NCBI GenBank assembly: GCA_965198045.1
Contig: CBDAOL010000010.1
Location: forward strand, 372,001-436,000
Direction: 5' to 3'
Source of the DNA: CBDDEC01 sp965198045
Lineage (GTDB): Bacteria; Chloroflexota; Dehalococcoidia; UBA2979
DNA: 64,000 bases
Shown here one piece after another: positions 18,440-27,397 of this stretch. A program made the translations under genes and the position numbers. Position 1 is the first letter of the stretch. Each line of letters begins with the position of its first letter. The notes below the pieces were generated by a model. That model did no database searches and was not told the DNA's origin. It saw only the letters and a list, made by a program, of their open reading frames with translations.

Positions 18440-18940
18440 GGACGTTCCTCTCCCCTGTGCGGTACGTGGCTGGCGGGTCCGTGGCCCCGGCGCCTCTGCC
18501 TCGGCATGCTAGCAGCGCGAGGCGCGCGCGGTCGCGGGGCCTCATGGGTGCGCACCTGCGCCGGCTAGTTCGTCGAACAAACCCAAGCCCTCACCGCGAG
18601 CAGCTACGAAGCTGTTGAACCGCGTGGATCTCGCGTCGCGCGTATGACGACAACGTCAGGATGGGGATCACTCTCAGAGGTCCTCTTCGGCACGGTGACG
18701 AATGGTGGAAGGTCAGCGCGTGCCGGCAGGATGCGGACTGGAGCCTGTCCAGAGGGGGCTGAGGCGGCTTTGCTGGCAGTTGGTGGGCGAAGACACTGCC
18801 CCTCCGATTCGAACGTCTCGTTAGGCGCCTCGGCAGGTCGCGCACTCGATCATCGTGGCGCGGTGGTACGGGCACCGTCGAAGGCCCCCTGCCGGGTTCG
18901 AGTAAAGGGTGTCGTGCGGGACCGCGAGGGGTTTCGCGGA
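18440..18940. other. Interval without a recognisable gene
   Basis: About 500 bp upstream of the aldo/keto reductase start. It should hold that gene's promoter. No family-like coding sequence, tRNA or repeat seen. Confidence 0.4.
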
Positions 18941-18943
18941 TCT

Positions 18944-19140
18944 CAGCCGCTGGTGGCCGTCCAGGACCTGGTAGCCGCCCGCGAGATCCGGCAGGGGCCG
19001 CACAATCAGGGGCGGGCAGATCCGCTCCCGGTCGAGGTTGCGCCGCAGGGTCGCGCGCACCGCATCGTCCATGACGTTGGCGGGTTGACCAGGATGGGCT
19101 CGCCATCCCAACGGGTGAGCCGGATCACAGCGCGCCCCAG
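18944..19140 (-). pseudogene. ParB-like nuclease-domain fragment 1
   Basis: The minus strand reads NVMDDAVRATLRRNLDRER, PPLIVRPLPDL and YQVLDGHQRLRSAKPLA. This is the N-terminal ParB/sulfiredoxin fold (P-x-I/V-V-R-P...Y-x-V/L-x-D/G-G-H-x-R-L). One base is missing near 19084, between DGEPILVNP and ANVMDD. The domain is cut off after the GHxR helix. About 140 bp (18944-19080) are nearly identical to 61015-61152. Confidence 0.6.
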
Positions 19141-19216
19141 TCCACGTGGTGGCATCCAGCGGTGCTGTCCCCAGTTCGCTCGTGATACTCGGTTGTGGTC
19201 TCGGGCTTGGTCATCG

Positions 19217-19380
19217 GGCCTCCACCGCATTGGACTCCGGAAGCATGATCTGCGTGATGCTGCCCGGCTCATTCAATACCGCTGCGGTCAGCTCGGGCCG
19301 CTCGGCCAGCGTGTAGCCGATCTGCGTGATCAGGTGGGGCAGGAACGCCGCGTCCAACTCCTCAAGGCCGTACTGGACGG
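19217..19380 (-). pseudogene. Unknown gene fragment truncated by IS-A1
   Basis: The minus strand reads YGLEELDAAFLPHLITQIGY, TLAERPELTAAVLNEPGS and ends MLPESNAVEAR with a stop at 19217. The style is that of a small phage or plasmid protein. The 5' part is lost at the IS-A1 end. The stop overlaps a possible start for the next frame toward the ParB-like fragment. No family recognised. Confidence 0.4.
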
Positions 19381-19397
19381 CGTGGGACGGCAAAACC

Positions 19398-20425
19398 TCA
19401 TGCGGCCCACCGATACTCATGATGCAAGCCTCCTAGCACCGGCTTGCTGACGACTCGCTGACTCGGCGTCCGCTGCACCGACGAGCGTCCCTCCGGAGAG
19501 TCGAGCGACAATGATCGATGCGGACGCATCGCGTTGTAGTGCTAGACGTACTCACCAAGCACCCGCCTCAGATGCCGTTCGTTGACCGCGATGACATGGT
19601 CGAGACACTCGCGCCTGAGCGTGCCGATGACGCGCTCGGCGATGGCATTGACATTCGGCGCCCGCACCGGCGTCAAAGATCGTCTCGATTCCGATCCGTC
19701 GAGCGCGAGCGATGAAATCGCCGCCGTAGCTGCGGTCGCGGTCTCGGATCAGGAACCCTGGCTGCTGACCCCAGGCGGTCGCCTCCGATCATCTGCCTCC
19801 AGATCCAGGGCGCGATCGGGTGCTCCGTGACGTTCCAGTGCCGGATGCGGCGCCGGCCGTGGTCGATCACGACGAACACGGAGAGCGTGCGGAAGGTGAG
19901 GGTCTGCACCGTGAACCGGTCAGCAGCCCAGATGCTGGACGCGTGGTTGCGCAGAAACGTGCGCCACGACTGACTCGGCGGTCGCCGCAGCGCTTGCCGG
20001 CGGTAGCGGCTCACGGTGCGAGCGCTCACGTCGAAGCCAAGCGCACGCAGCTCACCAACGATGCGGACGGCGCCCCACCGTGGATGCTCAGTGGCGATGC
20101 GCAGGATCAGCCGCTGCCACTCGGCGGGAATGTGGGGACGCCCAGGTCCGCGACGACTCTTCCAGCGCCAGTAGGCGCGCCAAGCAGAACGATGCCACCG
20201 CACAACCGTGTCCGGCTCGACCATCACGAGCGTGCCTCGCCAGCCGGACCAACCGCGTGCCAGTAGTGACCAGAATCGGCGGTCGTGGCAACGGAGCCGC
20301 GGTCGACGACGGCCCCGGGTGTAGACGGCGAGCTGATGCCGCAGCGCTAAGTGCTCGAGGACGAGATCTCGGCGGGCGCGGACCGAAGCGAAGAGTGCTG
20401 CGACAAGCAGACGGAGGTAGAGCAC
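19398..20425 (-). pseudogene. IS-A1 integrase-core transposase, frameshifted
   Basis: The N-terminal frame is intact from 20425: LRLLVAALFASVRARRDLVLEHLALRHQLAVYTRG, helix-turn-helix, WAADRFTVQTLTFRTLSVFVVIDHGRRR with the first catalytic D. Near 19780 small indels (CTCCGATCATCTGCCTCC versus CTCGATCATCTGCTGCC in other copies) break the frame, and an AAAGATCG change near 19675 breaks the C-terminal part. The third acidic residue region is therefore out of frame. Confidence 0.8.
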
Positions 20426-20495
20426 AGACGAGCCTCTCGTGGCTCGCCGATACTCTGCTATCTCAGGACAGAGCTACACCGATCAGGTTTTGCCG

Positions 20496-20727
20496 ACTTG
20501 TTTGAATCCGGCCAGACACCGGGGGTTGCGGCCCTAAGGTGTTGAGGACGCTGGTCGGCTGACTCCAAGTTTTGCTGCCGTGCTGCTGAGCAGGACTGGC
20601 TCTGGGGCGGAGTGTCGCCGGCCACCGTCCGGCCGCGGTGTGACTCGACAGAGGCGTGCGGGTGCTCCCGAAGTCGGCCTGTCCACCGCCCTCCCCACCG
20701 CAGTTCAGCTACGACAGGGAGAGCTTC
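20496..20727 (+). ncRNA. Candidate bridge-RNA region of IS110a
   Basis: 232 bp of non-coding sequence between the left end and the transposase start, conserved in all four copies. IS110-group elements transcribe a bridge RNA from this interval that guides insertion. The bases AGTTTTGC at 20568-20575 match the top strand of the left target half (GGTTTTGCC). The match is short and could be chance. Structure was not computed. Confidence 0.45.
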
Positions 20728-21677
20728 ATGATCTTGATCGCCGTCGACCCCCACAAGTCCTCGCATACCGCCCTCGCCGTCGACCCCGCGGGCCGCGAGC
20801 TCGGCCAGCTCCGGGTGGAAGCTCGTGCGCACAGACGGCTGCTGCGCTGGGCGCGGAGGGCGAGTCGGTCGTCGATGTCCCGGCGCGGCTGGTGGCGCGC
20901 GTGCGCTTGCTCTCCGGTGGCGGGAAGTCCGACCCCGCAGACGCGCGTGCCATTGCGCTCGCCGCCCAACCCCTCACGGCGCTGCGTGCCGTGAGGGGTT
21001 GGGCGACACGGCGGTGCTGCGACTGCTCTCCGACCGCCGCGACGAGCTCCCGCAGGAACGCACGCGCGTGGTCAACCGGCTGCACCGGCTGCTGCGCGAG
21101 CTACGACCGGGTGGGGGCCCCTCCAGGCTCTCCGCCGATCGCGCGCAGGCGCTCCTACGCCGCCTGCGTCCGACCGGCGCCGCGGATCGCGAGCGGCTGC
21201 GTATGGCCCGCGAACTGGTACGCGAGGTGCGGGTGCTGGACCGCAACCTCGTCGCCGAACGGCCGCCGCCTCGAGGCAGCGCTGCGCGTACAAGGCAGCG
21301 CCCTCACGCGCATCCCCGGCGTCGGCGTGATCCTGGCGGCGAAGATCGTGGGGCGCAGCGGAGCGGTCAGTCGCTTCCCCTCGCGCGCGCATTACGCCAG
21401 CTACACGGGGACGGCGCCGCTTGAGGTGTCGAGCGGGGAGGTCCAACGCCATCGCCTCAGCCGCGGTGGAGACCGCCAGCTGAACCGGGCGCTCCACATC
21501 GCGGCGCTCACCCAGGCGCGCATGCCGGGCACCGAAGGCCACGGCTACTTCCGTCGCAAACTCGCCGCTGGCAAGAGTCGGAACGAGGCGCTGCGCTGCC
21601 TCAAACGCCGACTCTCGGACGTCGTTTACCGATGCATGGTGGCCGATGCTCGCACCTGCGCTACCGAGGCCGCTTGA
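20728..21677 (+). pseudogene. IS110 transposase a, deleted and frameshifted
   Basis: Starts ATG 20728 after a GGGAGAG ribosome site: MILIAVDPHKSSHTALAVDP (first catalytic D present). A deletion of about 84 bp at 20855 removes the WAVEGARGLGH segment that carries the catalytic Glu. A second change at 20985-21003 replaces one hairpin arm (see findings) and shifts the frame. A third break is at AACGGCCGCC near 21257. The C-terminal frame (SALTRIPGVGVILAAKIVGRSG, YTGTAPLEVSSGEVQRHRLS) is clean. It cannot encode a working enzyme. Confidence 0.85.
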
Positions 21678-21722
21678 CACAGAGGCTCCGTCCCACGGGC
21701 ATTCGCGCCCCTGAAGAATGGG

Positions 21723-22100
21723 GTGCTCATCACCCGCGTCAGCGCGCCCCTTGCAGTCGCCGGCGCAATTTGCGGACTCGTGCGCGTCGGTCCAGAAGTG
21801 ACGCGTTTCAGCGGTCCTGAGTGCGCGCTCGCCGAGGGGTCGCCATATCACGGGGCAGCCGAGTTCGAGCTGCCCACAGATTTCGGCGAGAGCGGGAGCT
21901 ACGTCATTCTTTCGACCTACATCGCAGGTCAGGAGATGGAGGCGCAAGTCACGGTCCAGGTGGGCGACATGTGGCTCACCGCGATTTGGTACTACGACGG
22001 GCACGGCGCGGAGTTCTGGGCGCTCCCTGACGTCGTCAGCGACGAGGCGGCAGCCATGCTCGCCGCTGCCGAATTAAGGGCTATCCTCGTCACGCAGTGA
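21723..22100 (+). CDS. Hypothetical protein, 125 residues (possibly 5'-truncated)
   Basis: Reads LITRVSAPLAVAGAICGLVRVGPEV, ECALAEGSPYHGAAEFELPTDFGESGSYVILSTYIAGQEMEAQVTVQVGDMWLTAIWYYDGHG. It is beta-rich with a single hydrophobic N-terminal stretch. No family recognised. It starts 25 bp after the IS-A1/IS110a end, so its original N-terminus may have been lost. The metallophosphoesterase gene follows 40 bp downstream in the same direction. Confidence 0.5.
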   Translation: MLITRVSAPLAVAGAICGLVRVGPEVTRFSGPECALAEGSPYHGAAEFELPTDFGESGSYVILSTYIAGQEMEAQVTVQVGDMWLTAIWYYDGHGAEFWALPDVVSDEAAAMLAAAELRAILVTQ

Positions 22101-22139
22101 GGCTCACCGGCCACGAGTGCCATCCGCCTGAGGTCGCCG

Positions 22140-23012
22140 ATGCCATCGTTCAGCTTCATGCAACTCGCGGACCCACAGTTTGGCCAGTTCGCTGACCTCA
22201 GCGGGATGACCGACGCTCAGTGGGAGCAGCGCGCCGCGAACTTCGCGCTGATTCTCCCGGAGGACTACGCTCTGCCCAGGGCGCAGCCCGGCATCACGAG
22301 TCTCGACCCTGAGCGAGAGCGCTACGCGGCAGCCATCGCTGCCGCCAACACGCTGCGCCCGGCGTTCGTCGTCGTGTGCGGCGACCTCGTCCATCGCGTT
22401 GATTCGACAGAGCAGCACGAGACGTTCCGAGAGGTTGGCGCGCAGTTGGAGGACGAGGTTCCGCTCTACCTCGTGCCTGGCAATCATGACCTCGCCCTCG
22501 ATGCCTCGGCCCCGACGCCGGACCTGCTGTCCGAGTACCGCACCCGGCACGGTGCCGACTACTACGCGTTCGAGCATGGCGGGACGCTTTTCCTCGCACT
22601 CAACAGCGAGACGTTCCACCGTCCTGCCCATACGCCGGACGAAGCGGATCAGCAGTTCCAGTTCCTGCAGGACGAACTCGCCTCCGAGCGCGCTCGGAAC
22701 GCCCAGCACATCGTCGCCTTCATGCACACGCCACTGTTCTGGCGTGACCTGAGTGAGACTCAGCCGGGCGCAGTCGCCCGAGAGAGTCGACTACGCCTGC
22801 TCGATCTCTTCAGAAGCCACAGTGTGGATGCCGTGTTCGCCGGTCACTTTCATCAGAACCGATACGCCTCTGATGGCGATATGCAGATGGTGGTCTCAGG
22901 TGCGGTCGGACTACCGATGGTCGGCGAATCAGGCTATCGAGTCGTAGAGGTCGCCGACACGGGCATCTCCCACGAGTTCCGCCCGTTCGAGGGTGGCCTG
23001 GCGACGCCTTGA
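22140..23012 (+). CDS. Calcineurin-like metallophosphoesterase (CPPED1-like)
   Basis: 290 residues. Metal-binding blocks in order: MQLADPQFG (D-x-Q in place of the usual D-x-H), VVCGDLVHR, LVPGNHDLALD, FMHTPLFW and FAGHFHQNRY. The DPQFG form and length suit the CPPED1/CSTP1-like branch, which are phosphoprotein or phosphoester phosphatases. The substrate is unknown. There is no signal peptide, so it is cytoplasmic. Start is ATG 22140. IS-A2 begins 37 bp after the stop. Confidence 0.9.
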   Translation: MPSFSFMQLADPQFGQFADLSGMTDAQWEQRAANFALILPEDYALPRAQPGITSLDPERERYAAAIAAANTLRPAFVVVCGDLVHRVDSTEQHETFREVGAQLEDEVPLYLVPGNHDLALDASAPTPDLLSEYRTRHGADYYAFEHGGTLFLALNSETFHRPAHTPDEADQQFQFLQDELASERARNAQHIVAFMHTPLFWRDLSETQPGAVARESRLRLLDLFRSHSVDAVFAGHFHQNRYASDGDMQMVVSGAVGLPMVGESGYRVVEVADTGISHEFRPFEGGLATP

Positions 23013-23484
23013 ACTCCGGGCTTGAACCCGAAGCAATAGAAAAACTCCCGTGGGACGGCAAAACCTCATGCGGCCCACCGATACTCATGATGCAAGCCTC
23101 CTAGCACCGGCTTGCTGACGACTCGCTGACTCGGCGTCCGCTGCACCGGCGAGCGTCCCTCCGGAGAGTCGAGCGACAATGATCGATGCGGACGCATCGC
23201 GTTGTAGTGCTGGACGTACTCACCAAGCACCCGCCTCAGATGCCGTTCGTTGACCGCGATGACATGGTCGAGACACTCGCGCCGGAGCGTGCCGATGACG
23301 CGCTCGGCGATGGCGTTGGCGTTCGGCGCGCGCACCGGAGTCAGAATCGTCTCGATCCCGATCCGTCGAGCGCGTGCGATGAAGTCCCCGCCATAGCTGA
23401 GGCTGTCGCACAAACCCACGAAGAGGGGGACATCGCTATACGATGAGCATGGCGGCGGGGGCGGAGTGATTCCGAGGTGCCGCC

Positions 23485-25184
23485 GTGACCCAGCGTTTCT
23501 TGCCGTGCGACCGTGACCAGCAATACCTGATGCCCGCCAGCCTCCGCGACTGGCTGCCCGGGGACCACCTCGCGTGGTTCGTGCTCGATGCGGTCAGCCA
23601 GTTGGACCTCACCGCGTTCTACGAGCGCTACCGCGAGGACGGTTGGGGGCGGAAGGCGTACGAGCCGTCGATGATGGTCGCGCTCGTGCTCTACGCCTAC
23701 TGCGAGGGCGAGCGCTCGAGCCGCCAGATCGAACGGCGCTGCCGGGAGGACATCGCCCTCCGGGTGCTGACCGCGAACCAGCACCCCGACCACGCGACGA
23801 TCTGCCGTTTCCGCCAGCAGCACGAGGAGGCGCTCTCGGGACTGTTCGCCGAGGTGCTCAGGCTGTGCGCCGAGGCTGGTCTGGTGCGGGTCGGGGTGGT
23901 CGCGCTCGACGGGACCAAGCTGCACGCCAACGCCAGCCGTGAGCGCAACCGCACGGATGCGGACCTGGAGGCCGAGGTGCGGCGCATCCTCGACGAAGCG
24001 GAGCGGGTGGACGCCGAGGAGAACGCGCGCTTCGGCGACGCGCGGGGCGACGAGTTGGCTCCGGGATTCAGGGACCGCGAGGAGCGCCTGCAGCGGTTGC
24101 ACGAGGCGCGGGAGCGACTGGCGGCCCGAGAGCGGGAGCGGCAGGAGGACTACGAGCAACGCCTCAGGAGCCGCGCGGAGAAGGACCGGCGCGGGCGCCG
24201 CCCGAAGCCGCCGCAGCCCGAGCAGGGTGCGAAGGTGAACGTCACCGACCCGGACAGCCGCGTGGTGCGCGACTATCACGGCTACTTCCAAGGCTACAAC
24301 GTGCAGGCGGTGACGACCCGCGACCAGATCATCGTCGCGGCTGAGGTGAGCCGACAGGCGACCGACATGCACGAGCTGCAACCGATGATCGAGGTGATGC
24401 ACCGCAACCTGCAGGCCGCACACTGCGGGCCGGCGCGCGTGCTGCTGGCTGATGCCGGCTACTACTCCGAGGCGAACGTGCGGCAGGCGGGGAGCGCAGG
24501 TCCGGAGCTGCTGCTCGCCCGAAGCCGCCGCAGCCCGAGCAGGGTGCGAAGGTGAACGTCACCGACCCGGACAGCCGCGTGGTGCGCGACTATCACGGCT
24601 ACTTCCAAGGCTACAACGTGCAGGCGGTGACGACCCGCGACCAGATCATCGTCGCGGCCGAGGAGAGCCGACAGGCGACCGACATGCACGAGCTGCAACC
24701 GATGATCGAGGTGATGCACCGCAACCTGCAGGCCGCACACTGCGGGCCGGCGCGCGTGCTGCTGGCTGATGCCGGCTACTACTCCGAGGCGAACGTGCGG
24801 CAGGCGGGGAGCGCAGGTCCGGAGCTGCTGCTCGCGACCCGCAGCGACCGCAACCGGCGCGTCGGCGCGGCACCGCCGCGCGGGCGCATCCCTGCCGGGC
24901 TCTCCGTCCGTGAACGGATGGATCGCAAGCTGGCGACGCAGCGTGGCCGGCGTCTCTACGAGCAGCGGCGCTGGATGATCGAACCCGTCTTCGGCGACGT
25001 CAAGGAGAACCGCGGCATCCGCCGGTTCATGCGGCGCGGGATCGCCTCGTGCGCCAGCGAATGGAAGCTGATCGCCGCCACCCACAACCTCAAGAAGCTC
25101 TATCGCCGGGCGCGGCCGTCCTCCTGGCCAGCGAACGGCAACCCCCGGCAAAGAGGCTGGTCTGCCGCCGTGGCGGCCGCGTAG
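23485..25184 (+). pseudogene. IS-B2 transposase, disrupted by tandem duplication
   Basis: The first frame (23485-24555) covers the N-terminus through the second catalytic D (VLLADAGYYSEANV) and then fails because the duplication is not a multiple of three. A second frame opens at GTG 24552, overlapping by four bases, and repeats VNVTDPDSRV through the end with the third acidic residue (IEPVFGDVKENRG). A coupled two-piece product is imaginable but the intact enzyme is lost. Confidence 0.85.
24203..24836 (+). repeat. 317-bp tandem duplication inside IS-B2
   Basis: Bases 24203-24519 are repeated at 24520-24836 with a CGC microhomology at the joint. The units differ: GCTGAGGTGAGC in the first versus GCCGAGGAGAGC in the second. 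The second unit matches IS-B1 at these sites and the first is closer to IS-B3, which argues for recombination between different IS-B copies. Confidence 0.9.
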
Positions 25185-26060
25185 CGCCGCTGCCCTGTGA
25201 GAGGCGGCTACTCCGCCCCGACAACCGACCGGCTGACCTCTTGGCCCTCGTGGCGCTCCGCCCACGCCACTCCATGCGACAGCCTCAGCTACGGTCGCGG
25301 TCTCGGATCAGGAACCCTGGCTGCTGACCCCAGGCGGTCGCCTCGATCATCTGCTGCCAGATCCAGGGCGCGTTCGGATGCTCCGTGACGTTCCAGTGCC
25401 GGATGCGGCGCCGGTCGTGGTCGATCACGATGAGCACGTAGAGCGTGCGGAAGGCGAGCATCTGGACCGTGAACAGATCGGCGGCCCAGATGCTGGACGC
25501 ATGGTTGCGGAGAAACGTGCGCCACGACTGACTCGGCGGTCGCCGCAGCGCTTGCCGGCGGTAGCGACTCACGGTGCGGGCGCTGACCTCGAAGCCAAGG
25601 GCACGCAGCTCGCCGACGATGCGGACGGCGCCCCACCGCGGATGCTCAGTGGCGATGCGGACGATCAGCTGTCGCAGCTCTGCGGGAATCCGGGGTCGTC
25701 CGGAGCGGCGACGACTCTTCCAGCGCCAGTAAGCGCGCCAAGCAGAACGATGCCAGCGCACCACCGTGTCCGGCTCGACCATCACGAGCGTGCCTCGCCA
25801 GCCGGACCAACCACGTGCCAGCAGTGACCAGAGTCGGCGGTCGTGGCGACGGAGCCGCGGTCGACGACGGCCCCGGGTGTAGACGGCGAACTGATGCCGC
25901 AGCGCCAAGTTCTCGAGGACGAGATCGCGGCGGGCGCGGACCGATGCGAAGAGTGCTGCGACAAGCAGACGGAGGTAGAGCACAGACGAGCCTCTCGTGG
26001 CTCGCCGATACTCTGCTATCTCAGGACAGAGCTGCACCTATCAGGTTTTGCCGTCCCACG

Positions 26061-26293
26061 GGAGTTCCTGCTCGCGCTCGTTCCCGTCGCTCGTCGGGAT
26101 GCAACGGAGCCTCCACGCGTTCACTAAGGGCCCGCACTCCGGCGAGGACCTCGAGTACCTGCTGACATTGATCCTCACGGGCGAGCTACGCGTCGATGTG
26201 GGCTGGCGCGGGTCGTGGACGCGGATCGCCGAAGCCGCGGACGCATTGTTCGGGCGTCGAGTCGCCGGGAAGGCCGTGCTCGACGTCGACTAG
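26061..26293 (+). pseudogene. Zinc-type alcohol dehydrogenase/quinone oxidoreductase, C-terminal fragment
   Basis: The plus frame reads SLHAFTKGPHSGEDLEYLLTLILTGELRVDVG, TRIAEAADALFGRRVAGKAVLDVD and stops at 26293. This is the standard last helix and strand of MDR-family oxidoreductases (L-x-x-G-x-L...I-x-E-A-x-x-A...G-K-x-V-L). The rest was lost at the IS-A2 end. No matching N-terminal part lies on the other side of IS-A2, so this was not a simple insertion. Confidence 0.65.
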
Positions 26294-26548
26294 CAGCCGA
26301 CGGATCATCACCCAGTTCATCCGCACCATGGTGGGCGGTGTGTTCACCCATCGTGTATGTCTTTGTGCCGAGATCGTGATCGTGGTGTCTCTGTCGCCGA
26401 CGTAGGTCGGTCGGGTAGCCGTCCCAGCGCACGGCCCACGCCCGCACAGCCTGTCGAAGCCCTTCGGCTCCACCGCCTGATGTCTGCCCCACTGGAGGAT
26501 CGCGGTATCGTTGTCTGAGTCGCATGCGCTCGCCGATCGACCAGGAAG

Positions 26549-26878
26549 ATGGCGTTGATCATGAAACCCACCGAGCGGACGGTGCACTGGCAGGGCACCG
26601 CCGAGCTACTCGATCCGAACGGGATCGTGGTGGCTGAGGTGGCGGCTGAGCTCTGGAAGCTGAGCCGCGAGGTCCGCGGTGCCCGCTGGGGCGGGGAGCT
26701 GACCGCCCCAGCGGCGGTCGGCCTACGCTGGGTGGGCGACGAGCCACCGAGCGAGCTACGCCTCAGCGACGGCCGATCGGCGCCCATCGGCTCCCTTGGC
26801 GCCGTGAGGATGGATACCGCCGGGCCAGAAGCGACGCACGTTGTCCAACTAACAGGGAAGGGCGATCCGCCGTTCTGA
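26549..26878 (+). CDS. Hypothetical protein, 109 residues
   Basis: Reads MALIMKPTERTVHWQGTAEL, DPNGIVVAEVAAELWKLSREVRG and ends LTGKGDPPF. AGGAAG just before the ATG is a plausible ribosome site. The strand pattern suggests a small beta-barrel or PilZ-like fold, but I cannot assign a family. It lies between fragments, and the region 26294-26548 upstream shows nothing recognisable. Confidence 0.5.
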   Translation: MALIMKPTERTVHWQGTAELLDPNGIVVAEVAAELWKLSREVRGARWGGELTAPAAVGLRWVGDEPPSELRLSDGRSAPIGSLGAVRMDTAGPEATHVVQLTGKGDPPF

Positions 26879-26924
26879 TTCCACTCACCAGTCGCCCCGT
26901 GGCGTGCTGGTGGGTGCCCCGTAA

Positions 26925-27064
26925 TCACGGGAGCGATGCGCGGCCGCCGAGGAAATTGACGTAGATCTGCCCGGTCGAGTGCGGCTGCAAGTCGTCGTAG
27001 AAATCACGCACCCACTGCACGTTCGGCGCGGTTTGCGCGGGGTCGTGCCAGAGCCCATCGACAG
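26925..27064 (-). pseudogene. FAD-linked oxidase, BBE-domain C-terminal fragment
   Basis: The minus strand reads VDGLWHDPAQTAPNVQWVRD, then FYDDLQPHSTGQIYVNFLGG and a TGA at 26925. This is the berberine-bridge (BBE) tail of FAD-linked oxidoreductases, with the conserved G-x-Y-V-N-F-L. The catalytic and FAD domains are missing; the fragment ends where the XRE gene begins on the other strand. Confidence 0.65.
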
Positions 27065-27079
27065 CGAAGGGTCTACTAC

Positions 27080-27397
27080 GTGCCGAAGAGCAAACCACCG
27101 AAGAGTGCGTTGGTGTGGTCGGTCGGGGCGCGTCTCCGGGAGATTCGTCTCCTACGCAAGGTCTCGCAGCAGCGCGTTGCAGAGGCCGTGGGCCTGTCCC
27201 AGGGATCGCTCTCTCTGTACGAGAGCGGCGCGCGTGACATCTCGGTGGTGAACCTGCTCACGATCCTCGACGAACTGGAGGTCAGCGTCGTCGAGTTCTT
27301 CGCCGGAGTCCCCGCGTTCGCCGTCCTCAAAGACTCGGATGACATCGGGATCGCCACGAAACTGATCACGCACGGGCTCGGCAGTCCCACTGAGTGA
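27080..27397 (+). CDS. XRE-family helix-turn-helix regulator
   Basis: 105 residues. The helix-turn-helix is LREIRLLRKVSQQRVAEAVGLSQGSLSLYESGARDISVVNLLTILDELEVSVVEFF (about 18-75), close to the SinR/cro type. The tail is short (VLKDSDDIGIATKLITHGLG). It binds DNA as a dimer; the target is unknown. Start is GTG 27080. The stop overlaps a further open frame, so an associated gene (often an ImmA-like protease or toxin) may have been present before the IS array arrived. Confidence 0.85.
   Translation: MPKSKPPKSALVWSVGARLREIRLLRKVSQQRVAEAVGLSQGSLSLYESGARDISVVNLLTILDELEVSVVEFFAGVPAFAVLKDSDDIGIATKLITHGLGSPTE

Larger units (their letters stand above)
20496..21690 (+). mobile_element. IS110-family element a
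   Basis: Left border GACTTGTTTGAATCCGGCC, right border TTGACACAGAGGCTCC. It has no terminal inverted repeats, as expected for IS110. It lies in the right terminal repeat of IS-A1 between TTTTGCCG and TCCCACG; the bases CCG are shared by both junctions and could contain the crossover core. It is about 80 bp shorter than copies b and c because of an internal deletion. Confidence 0.88.
19381..21697 (-). mobile_element. IS-A copy 1 with IS110a in its right terminal repeat
   Basis: The left end CGTGGGACGGCAAAACCT is at 19381. The body runs to TTTTGCCG at 20495, and the missing last bases TCCCACG of the right terminal repeat reappear at 21691 after the IS110 copy. IS-A without the insertion would be about 1.12 kb. 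No clear target duplication is seen at the outer flanks. Confidence 0.85.
23399..25286 (+). mobile_element. IS-B copy 2, with internal 317-bp duplication
   Basis: Ends GAGGCTGTCGC and GCGACAGCCTC, flanked by a perfect 4-bp duplication AGCT (23395-23398 and 25287-25290). Length is 1,888 bp, 317 bp more than copy 1. The insertion point within IS-A is the same as that of copy 3. Confidence 0.93.
23066..26037 (-). pseudogene. IS-A2 integrase-core transposase, split by IS-B2
   Basis: N-terminal part 26037-25291, C-terminal part 23398-23066, together about 360 residues. Helix-turn-helix region RWGAVRIVGELRALGFEVSARTVSRYRRQA; rve core: IWAADLFTVQM (D), FLIRDRDRSYGGDF (D), NAIAERVIGTLRREC (E), then YVQHYNAMRPHRSL. 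The family belongs to the IS3/IS481 integrase-core group. Start is GTG 26037 or a GTG about 60 nt inside. The reading frame is whole if IS-B2 is removed. Confidence 0.85.
23049..26060 (-). mobile_element. IS-A copy 2, complete ends, interrupted by IS-B2
   Basis: Left end CGTGGGACGGCAAAACCT at 23049 and inverted right end AGGTTTTGCCGTCCCACG to 26060. In this copy the outer flanks AACTCC / GGAGTT extend the palindrome. Removing IS-B2 and one AGCT leaves about 1,120 bp with an uninterrupted transposase, so this is the best reference copy of IS-A. Confidence 0.92.

Noticed and set aside
24462..25265. Long antisense frames across IS-B copies as possible genes
   Set aside because: They are shadows of the IS1182-like transposase and change length with its frameshifts; only the reading-through at 13-15.9 kb was kept, because host coding sequence lies at both ends.
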